In this document: positions 5,912-6,146 of the stretch, piece by piece
How positions within the stretch are numbered: position 1 is the stretch's first letter
How the letters are laid out: the number at the start of each line of letters is the position of its first letter
Source of the DNA: Bacillota bacterium
GTDB lineage: Bacteria > Bacillota_I > Bacilli_A > RF39 > UBA660
Reading direction: 5' to 3'
NCBI GenBank assembly: GCA_015059245.1
Contig: SVAU01000027.1
Span: forward strand, 1-6,146
Length of the DNA: 6,146 nt
Made by a program: the position numbers and the translations under genes
Notes under the pieces: generated by a model
The model's input: the letters and a program-made list of their open reading frames with translations, nothing else
What the model was told of the DNA's origin: nothing
The model's database searches: none

Positions 5912-6146
5912 TTACTTTCTAAGATCTAAACTTTTAACTATTTCACGATATTTCTTAACATCGTTTTCTAATAAGTAGTTAAGTAAACTTCTTCTCTTAC
6001 CAACTTTAATTAAAAGTCCTCTTTTAGAATGCTTATCTTGTTTATTATTTTTTAAGTGCTCAGTTAAAGCCTTAATTTCTTCAGTAAGAATTGCTATTTG
6101 AACTTCTGGAGAACCAGTATCTTTTTCATCTCTAGCATATTTCTTA
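5912..6146 (-). CDS. rpsO: 30S ribosomal protein S15, partial (N-terminus outside window)
   Basis: The visible part is the C-terminal 77 residues of S15, a primary 16S rRNA-binding protein of the 30S subunit platform. Recognisable family segments are [16 protein letters not shown], the helix [30 protein letters not shown] and the end [14 protein letters not shown]15 is normally about 89 residues, so roughly 11 are missing beyond the right edge, including the start codon and promoter. pnp follows directly on the same strand, so the two are likely co-transcribed. Nothing looks truncated apart from the window edge. Confidence 0.97.
   Translation of the reverse strand, partial: KKYARDEKDTGSPEVQIAILTEEIKALTEHLKNNKQDKHSKRGLLIKVGKRRSLLNYLLENDVKKYREIVKSLDLRK

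Noticed and set aside
1..6146. UGA=Trp genetic code, mobile elements, CRISPR, tRNA or rRNA
   Set aside because: All Trp codons are TGG with no in-frame TGA, and no transposase, direct-repeat array or RNA gene signature was found on either strand.

Overview
This window looks like a chromosomal segment of an AT-rich, spore-forming Firmicute with a small, compact genome, possibly one of the uncultured gut Bacilli lineages. The evidence is the A/T-biased codon use with TGG-only tryptophan (standard bacterial code, not the Mollicutes UGA=Trp code), strong Shine-Dalgarno sites, sigma-A-like promoters, an rpsO-pnp pair, and a CotJ-type spore-coat operon ending in a manganese-catalase-family protein. 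The genus cannot be fixed from the sequence alone.

Layout, left to right. (1) 1-1494, minus strand: the N-terminal 498 residues of a large cysteine-rich surface or secreted protein. It has one N-terminal membrane/signal segment, 24 cysteines in its first ~400 extracytoplasmic residues including a duplicated Cys module, then an Ig-like domain running off the window edge. It has its own promoter and RBS. (2) 1594-2226, minus: trmB, tRNA (guanine-N7)-methyltransferase, with a good sigma-A promoter and a terminator hairpin wrapped around its stop codon. (3) 2227-2325: a compact divergent promoter region in which the two -35 hexamers abut. (4) 2326-3588, plus: a three-gene putative spore-coat operon. 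It encodes a small Asn-rich protein with a clear Ile/Leu heptad coiled coil, a single protein that appears to join CotJA-like and CotJB sequences, and CotJC overlapping it by one base (TAATG). It ends in a terminator at 3594-3619. (5) 3674-5848, minus: pnp (polynucleotide phosphorylase), converging on the cot operon. (6) 5912-6146, minus: the C-terminal 77 residues of rpsO (ribosomal protein S15), directly upstream of pnp with a hairpin between them.

How the genes relate. rpsO-pnp and trmB are housekeeping genes for translation and RNA turnover. The cot operon is a sporulation module likely read in the mother cell, and its -10 sequence fits both sigma-A and sigma-E. The surface protein is probably accessory and strain-variable. 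No RNA genes, mobile elements, CRISPR arrays or attachment sites were seen. The points most worth a second look are the apparent CotJA-CotJB joining, the heptad-encoding 21-bp repeat, the hairpin next to the cotJ ribosome binding site, and the Cys-module surface protein.
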